Shown piece by piece: positions 15,781 through 24,888 of a DNA stretch of 64,000 nt (the first letter of the stretch is position 1; each line of letters opens with the position of its first letter). The translations under genes and the position numbers were made by a program. Origin of the DNA: Caloramator sp. E03 (lineage in GTDB: Bacteria > Bacillota > Clostridia > Clostridiales > Caloramatoraceae); contig NZ_CP040093.1 of the NCBI RefSeq assembly GCF_006016075.1, positions 2,583,501 through 2,647,500 on the forward strand, read 5' to 3'. The notes beneath the pieces are model-generated. The model was not told the origin of the DNA. It saw nothing but the letters and a program-made list of their open reading frames with translations, and did no database searches.

Positions 15781-16837
15781 AATATTATCCATTAATCCTG
15801 GTTCAACATCAACAAAAATTGCTCTATATGAAGATGAAAAGGAGATTCTTTGCAAGACACTAAATCATTCAGCTGATGAAATTGAAAAATATGAAAAAAT
15901 TCAAGATCAATTTGAAATGAGAAAAGAGGCAGTACTTTCATTTTTAAAAGAAAGTGGATATGATATCAACGAATTATCTGCTGTCGTTGGAAGAGGAGGT
16001 ATGCTTCCAAAAGTAAAGGCTGGAGCATATTTAGTTAATGAGATAATGGTAAATAGATTAAAAAATAATCCTGTAATTGAACATGCTTCTAATTTAGGTG
16101 CAATTATTGCTTATGAAATAGCAAACTTAATTGGAGTAAATGCATATATATATGATTCAGTAAGGGTAGATGAACTAAATGACATAGCACGTATTTCAGG
16201 AATGCCTGATATACCAAGGGAAAGTACAAGCCATGTTCTAAATTCAAGAGCAATGGCTATGAAAGTTGCAAAAAAATATGGTAAAAAATATAATGAAATG
16301 AATTTTGTAGTTGCCCACTTAGGAGGAGGAATATCTTTAAGTATTCATGAAAAAGGGCGTATAGTTGATATTATTGCCGATGATGAAGGACCCTTTTCAC
16401 CTGAAAGAGCAGGGAGGGTTCCATGTAAGGCTCTTATAGACCTTTGCTATTCAGGAAAGTATGATAAAAATACAATGAATAAAAAATTAAGAGGTAATGG
16501 AGGATTAAAAGCATATCTTAATACTGTTGATGTAAGGGAAGTAATTCAAAGAATAAATAATGGAGATGAATATGCAAAATTAATTCTTGAGGCTATGGCA
16601 TATCAAGTAGCAAAAGGTATTGGTGAACTTTCAACAGTAGTAGAAGGCAATGTAGATGCAATTATTATTACTGGTGGAATTGCTTATTCTGATATGATTA
16701 CATCATGGATTAAAAAGCGTGTAAGTTTTATTGCCCCCGTGGAAATTATGCCAGGAGAAAATGAGATGGAATCCCTTTCTTTAGGTATTCTTAGAGTTTT
16801 AAGAGGAGAAGAAGGATATAATGTGTATAATGAGTAA
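15770..16837 (+). CDS. buk: Butyrate kinase or related acyl kinase
   Basis: A 355-residue acetokinase-family enzyme: INPGSTSTKIALYEDE at the N terminus, GRGGMLPKVKAGAY, STSHVLNSRAMA, FVVAHLGGGISLSIHEKGRIVDI and IIITGGIAYSD. It converts acyl phosphate and ADP into the acid and ATP, completing the Ptb step. AAAGGAGG precedes the ATG, which overlaps the upstream gene. With iorAB in the same cluster the physiological acids may be arylacetates or branched-chain acids rather than butyrate. Confidence 0.92.
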   Translation: MKYKILSINPGSTSTKIALYEDEKEILCKTLNHSADEIEKYEKIQDQFEMRKEAVLSFLKESGYDINELSAVVGRGGMLPKVKAGAYLVNEIMVNRLKNNPVIEHASNLGAIIAYEIANLIGVNAYIYDSVRVDELNDIARISGMPDIPRESTSHVLNSRAMAMKVAKKYGKKYNEMNFVVAHLGGGISLSIHEKGRIVDIIADDEGPFSPERAGRVPCKALIDLCYSGKYDKNTMNKKLRGNGGLKAYLNTVDVREVIQRINNGDEYAKLILEAMAYQVAKGIGELSTVVEGNVDAIIITGGIAYSDMITSWIKKRVSFIAPVEIMPGENEMESLSLGILRVLRGEEGYNVYNE

Positions 16838-16937
16838 TAAAAAAATTACACAGTATATTTGATTTTTATGGCTAAGATTTGTTAAAATTAAATTAAAATT
16901 TAAACTTTTACTGCAAAGGGGGGCATATATAAAATAT

Positions 16938-18362
16938 ATGGATATTGATTTTTTTGAAATCAGCAATGCAATACCAGATGGTATATGTTTAACTGATAAT
17001 AAAGGTATTATACTTAAAGTAAACAAGAGATTTTCTGAGATAACAGGAATTGATTTTAAAGAGGCTGTTGGGAGAAGTATAGATAAGCTTCCATCACAGC
17101 CTTTTCTTGGGAAAATAAATGAAGAGAGCCAAGAAATTACATTAAGTGAAACTAACTTTAAAAATGTAATATCAATTATGTTTGCAAAACAAAAAAAGAG
17201 TATGTCCTCCTTATTTTATATTAAAAAGACAAATAAGCAGGTGCTTCTTACAATAAATCTATTAATGGATAGAGAAGGGAAGCTAAATCAAGTTTTGCAT
17301 GTGTTAAGGGATATGTCTGAAATAATAGAATTAAAAGAGAAGCTTGAAGATATAGAAAAGGAAAGAAACAGATATATAAATGAAATAAACTATCTTAGAA
17401 ATAATATAGTTGAAACAAAAAATTTAATTACAAATAGCAGCTCAATGAAAAAGGTAAAGGAAATAATAGATTATGTTGCAAAAACAGATGCCACTATTCT
17501 TATTACAGGAGAAACAGGATGTGGTAAGGAAGTTGTTGCAAATGAGATTCAATCTAAAAGCAATAGGAAAATGGAACCTTTTATAAAAGTTAATTGTGCA
17601 GCTATACCTGAAAGCTTAATAGAAGCTGAGCTCTTTGGCTATGAAAAAGGTGCTTTTACAGGTGCAGCACCAAAAACAAAAATTGGAATGTTTGAGATGG
17701 CTAATAATGGAACTATATTTTTGGATGAAATTGGTGAGCTTTCATTGAGTACTCAGACAAAATTATTGAGAGTGCTTCAGGAAAAAGAAATAATTAGAAT
17801 AGGTGGAACTAAAAGTATTAAGCTTGATGTCAGGGTTTTAGCGGCTACAAATCAGGATTTGCTTGAACTTATAAAACAAAGAAAATTTAGAGAAGATTTA
17901 TATTTTCGCCTTAACGTTGTACCAATAAAACTTCCACCTTTAAGAGAAAGAAGGGAAGATATACCTATTTTAGCATATCATTTTTTAAAAGAGTTTAATT
18001 TAAAGTATAATAAGGAAAAAGTATTTCACAATTCGGCAATAGTAGCTTTGGAATCATATAATTGGCCGGGGAATGTAAGAGAGTTAAAAAACATAGTTGA
18101 AAGACTTATAATCATTGATGATGATTGCCAGATAACAGCTGAAAAGATAAAGAACATAATAAATCAATATACAGTTACATCAAGTATTTCAAAGGGATTT
18201 ACATTGAAAGAAACTTTAAATATGGTTGAAAAGGAAATGATAGAGAATGCATTAAAAATATATGGAAGTACTCATAAGGCTGCGAAAGCTCTTGGAATAA
18301 CCCAGCCTACGGTATTTAGAAAAGCAAAGGCATTAAATATAAAGTTAAATGGTAAATATTAA
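16938..18362 (+). CDS. PAS-containing sigma-54-dependent activator
   Basis: A 474-residue enhancer-binding protein. An N-terminal PAS domain (DGICLTDNKGIILKVNKRF, residues about 10-115) is followed by a coiled linker, then an AAA+ domain with Walker A GETGCGKE near 191 and the sigma-54 contact loop GAFTGA near 238. The C terminus has a Fis-type HTH (GSTHKAAKALGITQPTVFRKA). Such proteins activate -24/-12 promoters. It lies downstream of buk and probably controls this locus; a candidate -24/-12 site is at 2893. The G-rich ribosome site is 14 bases from the ATG, an unusually long gap. Confidence 0.88.
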   Translation: MDIDFFEISNAIPDGICLTDNKGIILKVNKRFSEITGIDFKEAVGRSIDKLPSQPFLGKINEESQEITLSETNFKNVISIMFAKQKKSMSSLFYIKKTNKQVLLTINLLMDREGKLNQVLHVLRDMSEIIELKEKLEDIEKERNRYINEINYLRNNIVETKNLITNSSSMKKVKEIIDYVAKTDATILITGETGCGKEVVANEIQSKSNRKMEPFIKVNCAAIPESLIEAELFGYEKGAFTGAAPKTKIGMFEMANNGTIFLDEIGELSLSTQTKLLRVLQEKEIIRIGGTKSIKLDVRVLAATNQDLLELIKQRKFREDLYFRLNVVPIKLPPLRERREDIPILAYHFLKEFNLKYNKEKVFHNSAIVALESYNWPGNVRELKNIVERLIIIDDDCQITAEKIKNIINQYTVTSSISKGFTLKETLNMVEKEMIENALKIYGSTHKAAKALGITQPTVFRKAKALNIKLNGKY

Positions 18363-18382
18363 TGAATTAAATAAGTTTTTAC

Positions 18383-18421
18383 CTCTTCCTTGGAAGAAAA
18401 AATAAGGAAGAGATTTTTTTA
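18383..18421 (+). terminator. Intrinsic terminator after the sigma-54 activator
   Basis: CTCTTCCTT (18383-18391) pairs with AAGGAAGAG (18404-18412), followed by ATTTTTTT. Confidence 0.85.
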
Positions 18422-18687
18422 TGCATTTATTATAGTTTTTACAGCAATAAATTTGTTGTTTTGACAATAATTTGTTGCAATAGATTACACAAATTATAAC
18501 AATTGGAAATAATAGTTAAATAATATCAAAATATAATCATATTATGTCATTTAATAGGAAAAAATAATTGAAGTTTGCTGTCATAAATCAACAAAATAAT
18601 TTTTAATAGAATGATAAAATAAGCTAAAAACATATACATATATTTATGTATTTCAAATTTTTACTGTATAAAAACAAAGGGGGATTT
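18422..18687 (+). other. AT-rich intergenic region with a possible promoter
   Basis: No gene is supported. It contains TTGACA at 18461-18466, with only a poor -10 match 17 bases later, and repeated TTTGTTG words. It probably holds the promoter of the next gene. Confidence 0.3.
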
Positions 18688-19062
18688 ATGATGCTTAATA
18701 AAAATCAAGTAGCTTTTTATAAGACAAGCATTGATGATAGGGAATATATTTATAAGTATTATGTACTGGAAACAAGTAAAGAGATGGCAATTAATAATAA
18801 AAAATACATTATACCCTGTTATGGAATTTGTATTGTAAGTGAAGTATATGAAAACGGAAATATGTGTTTTTCCTTTGAAGATTCAATTGAACATTTAACA
18901 CCTTTATTAAGTAAAGTTTTAAATTTAGTTGAGTATCTTAAAAATAATGGAGTATCACCAGTTCATCTTATTGATATTGCAGGTGAATTTGTTGATGAGT
19001 GGGTTAATGATTTTGATGAAAAAGCTTATAATATGATTGGAGAGATTTCTGTTGCAATATAG
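18688..19062 (+). CDS. Small conserved clostridial protein, DUF6514-like
   Basis: A protein of about 124 residues with no membrane segment or known catalytic motif. Internal landmarks are YYVLETSKEMAINNKKYIIPCYGICIVSE and LTPLLSKVLNLVEYLKNNGVSPVHLIDIAGEF. The layout recalls small clostridial proteins grouped as DUF6514, but this is from memory and uncertain. GGGGGA precedes ATG 18688; an upstream in-frame ATG at 18646 has no site. It is monocistronic between terminators. Confidence 0.55.
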   Translation: MMLNKNQVAFYKTSIDDREYIYKYYVLETSKEMAINNKKYIIPCYGICIVSEVYENGNMCFSFEDSIEHLTPLLSKVLNLVEYLKNNGVSPVHLIDIAGEFVDEWVNDFDEKAYNMIGEISVAI

Positions 19063-19087
19063 AGACATTTTGTCTCTTATTTTTTTG
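19061..19087 (+). terminator. Intrinsic terminator before acpS
   Basis: AGAGACA / TGTCTCT hairpin with a three-base loop followed by TATTTTTTT. It overlaps the stop codon of the preceding gene. Confidence 0.85.
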
Positions 19088-19131
19088 AACTTAAATGTAT
19101 ATTGAAGTATAATTATATAGAGGGATTAAAA

Positions 19132-19491
19132 ATGATTAAAGGTGTAGGTACAGATATAATAGAAATAAATAGATTTGAAAAGTTAGTTAATAATGCACAC
19201 TTTATGGAACGGTTTTTTACTCAAGGGGAGAGGGAATACCTTAAAACTAAAAGGATTGAAAGTACTGCGGGATATTTTAGTGCAAAGGAAGCTGTAGTTA
19301 AGGCTCTTGGTACAGGCTTTAAAGGTATTAAGTTTACTGATGTTGAAATTATAAAAGTAAATTCTGTTCCTAAGGTTGTACTTCATGGTAATGCTTTAAA
19401 GATAGCAGAAGATATGGGAATAAAAACGATTCATCTTTCAATTTCCCATTGTAGAGATTATGCTATATCTTATGCAGTTGCGGAGGGATGA
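19132..19491 (+). CDS. acpS: Holo-[acyl-carrier-protein] synthase
   Basis: A 119-residue phosphopantetheinyl transferase. The N-terminal GVGTDIIEINRFEK and FSAKEAVVKALGTGF motifs carry the magnesium-binding Asp and Glu. It attaches 4'-phosphopantetheine to the acyl carrier protein. ATG at 19132 follows AGAGGGA; an upstream in-frame ATG at 19102 adds non-conserved residues. The stop overlaps the next gene (ATGA). Confidence 0.95.
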   Translation: MIKGVGTDIIEINRFEKLVNNAHFMERFFTQGEREYLKTKRIESTAGYFSAKEAVVKALGTGFKGIKFTDVEIIKVNSVPKVVLHGNALKIAEDMGIKTIHLSISHCRDYAISYAVAEG

Positions 19492-20996
19492 AAATGTTTG
19501 TTGCTGATTCAAAACAGATGAAGGAAATAGATAAAAGAGCTGTTAGTACTTATGGGATACCATCTATTATCCTTATGGAAAATGCAGCAATGTCGGTATT
19601 TAAATATATTAAAGAATGCGGAGCCAAAAAAGTTTTGGTAGTCTGCGGTACTGGAAATAATGGAGGAGATGGCTTTGCAATAGCAAGGCTTTTATATGTT
19701 AATGGATATGATGTTAGCGTATATTGTTTCGGTAATTTAAATAAAATCTCTATGGATGCTAAGGTTAACTTTGAAATATTAAAAAATCTTTATATTAATA
19801 TAAAAAGCGATTTAAAAGAGTTTGAGTACGAAATAAAATGTTGCGATGCCGTTGTAGATGCTATATTTGGAACAGGATTTAAAGGGGAAATATCAGGTGA
19901 CTATTATAAGGCAATAAAATGTATTAATGAGAGTGGAAAATATGTTATTTCTGTTGATATTCCTTCAGGGATAGAAAGTGATACAGGAAAGGCATCAAAT
20001 ATTTGTATAAAGGCTGGTACTACTGTAACTTTTGGATGTTTAAAATATGGTCATTTATTAAATGAGGGAAGATGCTACAGCGGTAGAGTTTATGTTGAAA
20101 ACATATCAATACCTTTAAGCTGTGTACATGATGAGGGAATAAAGTCAAGGACAAATTATGGAGATTATCCTTTATGCCTTATAAAAGGTCGTGAAATTGA
20201 TACGAATAAATCTGACTATGGAAGGATTTTTATAATAGGTGGAAATGTAAATATGTCAGGGGCAGTATCTTTATGTGCAAAGGCTTCATTAAGAACTGGA
20301 AGCGGACTTGTAAGCTGTGTTATACCCAAAAGTATTGTTGAACGTGTAGGAATACTTGTGCCCGAAGCGACTTATGTTTTATGTGATGAAAGGGATGGAT
20401 GTATAGATATTAAAAAAGAGCAGCTTGATAATATTATAAAAAGTGCTGATGTTATTGCCTTTGGGATAGGAATTGGAAGGGCTAATCATATTATAGAATT
20501 GTTAGAATATATAATTAAAAATTCTACAAAGCCTATTGTTATAGATGCAGATGGTCTTAATGCATTATGTAAAGATAAAGATATTTTAAAAAATGCAAAA
20601 TCCAAGATAGTAATAACTCCACATCCAGGAGAAATGTCAAGGCTTACAGGATTCACAACAAAGTATATAAATGAAAACAGGGTAAAAGTTGCATCTGATT
20701 TTTCAAGAGAATATAACTGTGTTACTCTGTTAAAAGGATCGAGTACTGTTGTTGCATATAAAGATGAAATTTATATAAATACAACAGGGAATCCAGGAAT
20801 GGCAACAGGAGGAAGTGGAGATGTTTTAACTGGTATTATAGCATCTTTTATAGGTCAAGGATATGATGAATATGAAGCATGTATTTTAGGTTCATATATA
20901 CATGGCCTTGCAGGAGATGATGCATACGATGATTATGGATACGGTTTTACTTCCTTGGATATGATAGATTATATAGGTAAAAATTTAAAGATGTAA
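19488..20996 (+). CDS. nnr: Bifunctional NAD(P)HX epimerase/dehydratase
   Basis: A 502-residue repair enzyme. The N-terminal YjeF_N epimerase domain has GIPSIILMENAA and VVCGTGNNGGDGFAIARLL; the C-terminal ADP-dependent dehydratase domain shows GRIFIIGGNVNMSGA, KIVITPHPGEMSRL and GNPGMATGGSGDVLTG, the ATP/ADP-binding loop. It recycles hydrated NADH and NADPH. The acpS-nnr order is common in Firmicutes. An ATG two codons downstream is an equally possible start. Confidence 0.94.
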   Translation: MKMFVADSKQMKEIDKRAVSTYGIPSIILMENAAMSVFKYIKECGAKKVLVVCGTGNNGGDGFAIARLLYVNGYDVSVYCFGNLNKISMDAKVNFEILKNLYINIKSDLKEFEYEIKCCDAVVDAIFGTGFKGEISGDYYKAIKCINESGKYVISVDIPSGIESDTGKASNICIKAGTTVTFGCLKYGHLLNEGRCYSGRVYVENISIPLSCVHDEGIKSRTNYGDYPLCLIKGREIDTNKSDYGRIFIIGGNVNMSGAVSLCAKASLRTGSGLVSCVIPKSIVERVGILVPEATYVLCDERDGCIDIKKEQLDNIIKSADVIAFGIGIGRANHIIELLEYIIKNSTKPIVIDADGLNALCKDKDILKNAKSKIVITPHPGEMSRLTGFTTKYINENRVKVASDFSREYNCVTLLKGSSTVVAYKDEIYINTTGNPGMATGGSGDVLTGIIASFIGQGYDEYEACILGSYIHGLAGDDAYDDYGYGFTSLDMIDYIGKNLKM

Positions 20997-21051
20997 TATA
21001 AGTCTATATTTTAGAATAAATATTATTGATAGTTTGTTATATGGTGATAAT

Positions 21052-21663
21052 TTGAAAAAATATATAACCTTTTCACTTTTTATATTGATTTTGTTATGTG
21101 CTTGTAACAAAAAGGATAATAATGATTTTATTAAGGCTAAAAACAAACTTAACAATATGAAAAGCTACTCTTCACTTGCAAACATTACTGTATATGGTAA
21201 TAAAGGAATATCGGAATATAAAGTTAAACAGTACTGCGTTCTGACAGATAAAATAAGGATTGAAACTATTGAACCTTCTTTTTTAAAAGGAAAGATAACA
21301 GTATATAGTGATGGTAAATGGAAAGTATTTCATCCTTTAATTAATAAGACCTTTTATATTGATAATCTCAGAAATATTGATCAAATTGTATATCTTGGTG
21401 TTATTCAAAGAGATTTGTTTGTTGATAAAGGTGCAAAATACAGGCTTGTAAAGAAGGATGATAAAGAGTTAATAGAAATAACTAAGGATATACCTAAAGA
21501 GAGTGAATATGGTAAAGAAGCAGCTTTATATATTGAAATGGATAATTATAGTCCAATAGTTATGGAAATTATAGATAGCTTACAAAGAGTAAAGGTCAGG
21601 GTTAAGTATGAGAACTTTAAGTATAATGAAGAATTGGATAATTCCATATTTGTACTGGAGTAA
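21052..21663 (+). CDS. gerS: GerS/LolA-like lipoprotein
   Basis: A lipoprotein of about 203 residues with signal sequence MKKYITFSLFILILLCACNK, lipobox LLCAC, and a LolA-like beta region (ITVYSDGKWKVFHPLINKTFY). In Clostridioides difficile GerS, encoded beside an alanine racemase, is needed with CwlD for spore-cortex modification and germination; the same neighbour is present here. The start is a TTG at 21052 after GGTGA; a TTG six codons upstream is less likely. The symbol rests on context and fold rather than close identity. Confidence 0.65.
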   Translation: MKKYITFSLFILILLCACNKKDNNDFIKAKNKLNNMKSYSSLANITVYGNKGISEYKVKQYCVLTDKIRIETIEPSFLKGKITVYSDGKWKVFHPLINKTFYIDNLRNIDQIVYLGVIQRDLFVDKGAKYRLVKKDDKELIEITKDIPKESEYGKEAALYIEMDNYSPIVMEIIDSLQRVKVRVKYENFKYNEELDNSIFVLE

Positions 21664-21687
21664 TTCTTTTACAAGGGGGGATAAAGT

Positions 21688-22848
21688 ATGTTTAATTGCT
21701 TTAGGCCTTACTATGCGGAAATAAACCTTGATAATTTTCGCCATAATATAAGAGAAGTAAAGAGAATTATTAATGGGAAAAAAATCATTGGAGTTATTAA
21801 GGCAGACGCTTATGGTCATGGTGCACTTGAGATTTCAAGGGTTCTGAAAGAAGAAGGAGCCGACTATCTGGCTGTTGCAGTTATAAGTGAAGCTTTAGAG
21901 CTTAGAAAATATGGATATGACAAGCCTATATTAATTCTTGGTTATACTCCCCCTAACTTTGCAAAGGAAGTAGTTGAAAATGATATTACTCAGACAGTTT
22001 TTTCTTATGAGATGGCACATATTATATCAATTGAGGCAAAAAAAAGAAATAAGATTGCAAAAATACATATAAAGCTTGACACGGGAATGGGAAGGGTAGG
22101 TTTTATTTCTAATGATGATTCTGTTGATAAGATAATTAATATATCAAAGCTTGATAATCTTTATATTGAAGGAATATTTACACACTTTGCATCTGCAGAT
22201 GAAGAAGACAAGAATTTTACGATTGGCCAGGCTGAAAAATTCAATTATATAATAAACAAACTAAAGCAAAAAGGCATAGAATTTGAAATTAAACATGCAG
22301 CAAATAGTGCAGCAATCATAGATTTGCCAAACACATATTACGATGCTGTAAGGCCAGGGATTATGCTTTATGGATATTATCCCTCTGATGAGGTTAATAA
22401 GGAAAAAGTAACTTTAAAACCAGTTATGTCTTTAAAGGCAAGCGTAGTTAATATAAAAGAGGTGCCTGTGAACACTCCAATAAGCTATGGAAGAAAATTT
22501 TATACTAAGAGGAAAAGTAAAATTGCAACGCTTCCCTTCGGATATGCTGATGGATTTACAAGGCTTTTGTTTGGAAAAGCTTCTGTTATAGTAAATGGGA
22601 AGTTTGCTCCAGTTGTTGGAAGAATATGTATGGATCAGTGTATGGTTGATATAACTGATTGTGGTGAAGTTAATATAGGTGATGAAGTTATAGTTATGGG
22701 GGAAATGGATGGAATAAGAAACAGTGCTGACGACATTGCAAAAATGCTTGGAACAATAAGCTATGAGATTTTATGTGGGGTTTCAAAGAGAGTTCCAAGG
22801 GTTTATATAGAAAACGGTAATATAATTAAAGTAAAAAATTATATATAG
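21688..22848 (+). CDS. alr: Alanine racemase
   Basis: A 386-residue PLP enzyme that interconverts L- and D-alanine for peptidoglycan. The PLP lysine is in VIKADAYGHGALE (about residue 38); HIKLDTGMGRVGF and the C-terminal VGRICMDQCMVDIT are also standard, with the second-domain catalytic Tyr in SYGRKF. The AAGGGGGG site is strong. In spore-formers it may also supply D-Ala for spore dormancy. Common neighbour of gerS and the ndoA toxin pair. Confidence 0.96.
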   Translation: MFNCFRPYYAEINLDNFRHNIREVKRIINGKKIIGVIKADAYGHGALEISRVLKEEGADYLAVAVISEALELRKYGYDKPILILGYTPPNFAKEVVENDITQTVFSYEMAHIISIEAKKRNKIAKIHIKLDTGMGRVGFISNDDSVDKIINISKLDNLYIEGIFTHFASADEEDKNFTIGQAEKFNYIINKLKQKGIEFEIKHAANSAAIIDLPNTYYDAVRPGIMLYGYYPSDEVNKEKVTLKPVMSLKASVVNIKEVPVNTPISYGRKFYTKRKSKIATLPFGYADGFTRLLFGKASVIVNGKFAPVVGRICMDQCMVDITDCGEVNIGDEVIVMGEMDGIRNSADDIAKMLGTISYEILCGVSKRVPRVYIENGNIIKVKNYI

Positions 22849-22918
22849 ACATATTTTTGAGATTAATGGAAATAATGTTATAAGAAGAGTTTTTATATAT
22901 TTAATGTTGGAATTATAA

Positions 22919-22947
22919 TTGCACCTTTATGTATAGTAGGGTATAAT
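22919..22947 (+). promoter_or_regulatory. Candidate promoter for the ndoAI-ndoA pair
   Basis: TTGCAC at 22919-22924, a 17-base spacer and a perfect TATAAT at 22942-22947. The word TGTATAGTA occurs on either side of the -10 and could be an operator half-site pair. Confidence 0.5.
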
Positions 22948-23012
22948 TATGGTACGGTAATTTATCTGTATAGTAAAGGCGGAATACATAGGTTAATTTA
23001 GGGGGTAAGAAA

Positions 23013-23336
23013 ATGACTGATAGTAAAAAAATAGTTGTTAGCCTCCCGCGAAATTTATTAGATGAATTTGATGAACTTGTTAAGTGTAAATCTGGTAAAA
23101 ATAGAAGTCAATTTATAAGGGAAGCTGTCATATTATATATTAAAGAGCGTAAGAAGAGCAATATGATAGAACTTATGAAGAAGGGCTATGAAGATATGGC
23201 CACAATCAATAGCGAATTGAGTGAAATTGGTCTCGGAGTTGATTGTGTTGAACTTGCTAAATATGAAGCAGGATTAGCGGAGAGTGATAGTATAGATGGC
23301 ACAGGCGGTGAAAAGAGGAGATATATTTTATGCTGA
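23013..23336 (+). CDS. ndoAI: Ribbon-helix-helix antitoxin of the NdoA/MazF pair
   Basis: A 107-residue CopG/MetJ-like antitoxin: the RHH strand [19 protein letters not shown], the helix [16 protein letters not shown], and the C-terminal toxin-binding tail ending [12 protein letters not shown], as in B. subtilis NdoAI (EndoAI). It overlaps the toxin gene by 41 bp in another frame, and its tail of about 13 residues after LAESD looks non-conserved. It neutralises the endoribonuclease and probably autoregulates. Confidence 0.88.
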   Translation: MTDSKKIVVSLPRNLLDEFDELVKCKSGKNRSQFIREAVILYIKERKKSNMIELMKKGYEDMATINSELSEIGLGVDCVELAKYEAGLAESDSIDGTGGEKRRYILC

Positions 23337-23643
23337 TTTAAGCCCAGTCATAGGTTCTGAACAGGGTGGCATAAGACCAGTCCTTATAATACAAAATGAT
23401 GTAGGCAATAAGTATAGTCCTACGGTTATAATTGCAGCTATAACCTCTCAAATCAATAAAGCCAAGCTTCCAACTCATGTTGAGATAAGCTCTGAAGAAT
23501 ATGGGCTTAGTAAGGATTCGGTTATACTTTTAGAGCAGTTAAGAACTATTGATAAAAGAAGGCTTAAAGATAAGATTGGTCATGTTAGCGATAAAACTAT
23601 GGATGAAGTTAATGAGGCGTTAAGGATTAGCCTTGATATATAA
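23296..23643 (+). CDS. ndoA: NdoA/MazF-family mRNA interferase toxin
   Basis: A 115-residue sequence-specific endoribonuclease: [28 protein letters not shown] at the start and [19 protein letters not shown] further on, all hallmarks of EndoA/MazF. Translation starts inside the antitoxin gene. In clostridia this pair is usually chromosomal beside alr and is a stress module rather than a mobile addiction system. Confidence 0.94.
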   Translation: MAQAVKRGDIFYADLSPVIGSEQGGIRPVLIIQNDVGNKYSPTVIIAAITSQINKAKLPTHVEISSEEYGLSKDSVILLEQLRTIDKRRLKDKIGHVSDKTMDEVNEALRISLDI

Positions 23644-23656
23644 TTAAAACATTATT

Positions 23657-23683
23657 AAAAGGCCATTTAAGGCCTTTTAATTT
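23657..23683. terminator. Bidirectional terminator between ndoA and argD
   Basis: AAAAGGCC / GGCCTTTT stem with a six-base loop ATTTAA, followed by AATTTT on the + strand. Confidence 0.8.
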
Positions 23684-23721
23684 TACATATATTAAATGAG
23701 TTTGTTGATAAATTTAAATTT

Positions 23722-24888
23722 TTAATAAGAGCTAATAGTTTTTTCAATTATATCTATTGCACAGTCAATGTCATCAAAGCTGATATTAAGGGGTGGCAAG
23801 AGCCTTACAGTATTTGAACCAGCACTAACTAATAAAAGCCCATTTTCGAAGCATTTATTAACAAAATTTTTAACATCTACTTTAAGGCTTATTCCTAATA
23901 AAAGCCCAATTCCTTTAATCTCATCAATTAAACCGTATTTATTCTTAATATTATATAGCTTGTCTACTAAATATTTACTAAGTGTATTTACATTTTCAAT
24001 TATCTTGCTACTTATTAATTCGTTTAAAACTGAAAGAGAAACTGCACAAGCAAGTGGATTGCCTCCAAAGGTGCTTCCATGATCGCCTTTTACAAAGGCA
24101 ACATCAGCCTTTTCGTTTGCTATAATTGCTCCTATTGGGAATCCGCCTCCAAGTCCCTTTGCAAGACATACTACATCAGGGATTACTCCAAAATTTTCAT
24201 AAGCAAAAAATTTACCAGTTCTGCCGATGCCACATTGAACTTCATCAAAAATTAAAAGGGCGTCAAATTTATCACAAAGTTCTCTTACTTTAATAAGATA
24301 ATCCTTATTTGCAGATATAATTCCACCTTCACCCTGTATTGGTTCAAGTATAACTGCACAGGTATTTTCATTCATTACTTTTTCTATTTCATCAATATCG
24401 TTAAAGGATACAGGTATAACTTCAGGAATAAGCGGCATAAAGTCCATTTGATATTTTAGCTGGCCTGTAACAGAAAGTGCACCAAGGGTTCTTCCATGAA
24501 AAGAGTTTTTCATGTATATTATTTTATTCTTAGAGTTTCCTCCTTTAAGTTTTCCGTATTTTCTTGCAAGCTTTAGTGCAGCTTCAGTGGCTTCTGTACC
24601 GCTGTTGCAAAAAAATACGCTTTTGTGATTGCTTAAGCTAATGATTTTTTCTGCAAGCTCTATTTGGGGTTTGTTGTAGTACAGATTTGAAATATGAATT
24701 AGCTTTTGGCTTTGCTCTTTTAATGCATTTACAATTACAGGATGGCAGTGCCCAAGGCAGTTTACTGCCACTCCAGAAACAAAATCTATATATTCTTTTC
24801 CATTTACATCATAAACTCTACAGCCAAATCCTTTTTCAAAGACAACATCAAATCTGTTGTAAGTATTCATTATATGGCACTCTGACAT
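23722..24888 (-). CDS. argD: Acetylornithine aminotransferase
   Basis: A 388-residue class III aminotransferase. NSGTEATEAALKLARKYG, YMKNSFHGRTLGALSVTGQ, LIFDEVQCGIGRTGKFFAYE and the PLP lysine in CLAKGLGGGFPIGA are all present. It makes acetylornithine in arginine synthesis and in many bacteria also serves in lysine synthesis. AGGAGG precedes the ATG, which overlaps the end of argB, so the two are translated as one unit. Confidence 0.95.
   Translation of the reverse strand: MSECHIMNTYNRFDVVFEKGFGCRVYDVNGKEYIDFVSGVAVNCLGHCHPVIVNALKEQSQKLIHISNLYYNKPQIELAEKIISLSNHKSVFFCNSGTEATEAALKLARKYGKLKGGNSKNKIIYMKNSFHGRTLGALSVTGQLKYQMDFMPLIPEVIPVSFNDIDEIEKVMNENTCAVILEPIQGEGGIISANKDYLIKVRELCDKFDALLIFDEVQCGIGRTGKFFAYENFGVIPDVVCLAKGLGGGFPIGAIIANEKADVAFVKGDHGSTFGGNPLACAVSLSVLNELISSKIIENVNTLSKYLVDKLYNIKNKYGLIDEIKGIGLLLGISLKVDVKNFVNKCFENGLLLVSAGSNTVRLLPPLNISFDDIDCAIDIIEKTISSY

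Noticed and set aside
11772-16837. Standard butyrate-forming operon
   Set aside because: No crotonase, acyl-CoA dehydrogenase or Etf genes are present, while iorAB sits between ptb and buk.
23013-23643. Mobile toxin-antitoxin module
   Set aside because: ndoAI-ndoA next to alr is the normal chromosomal setting in Firmicutes, so no transfer is indicated.
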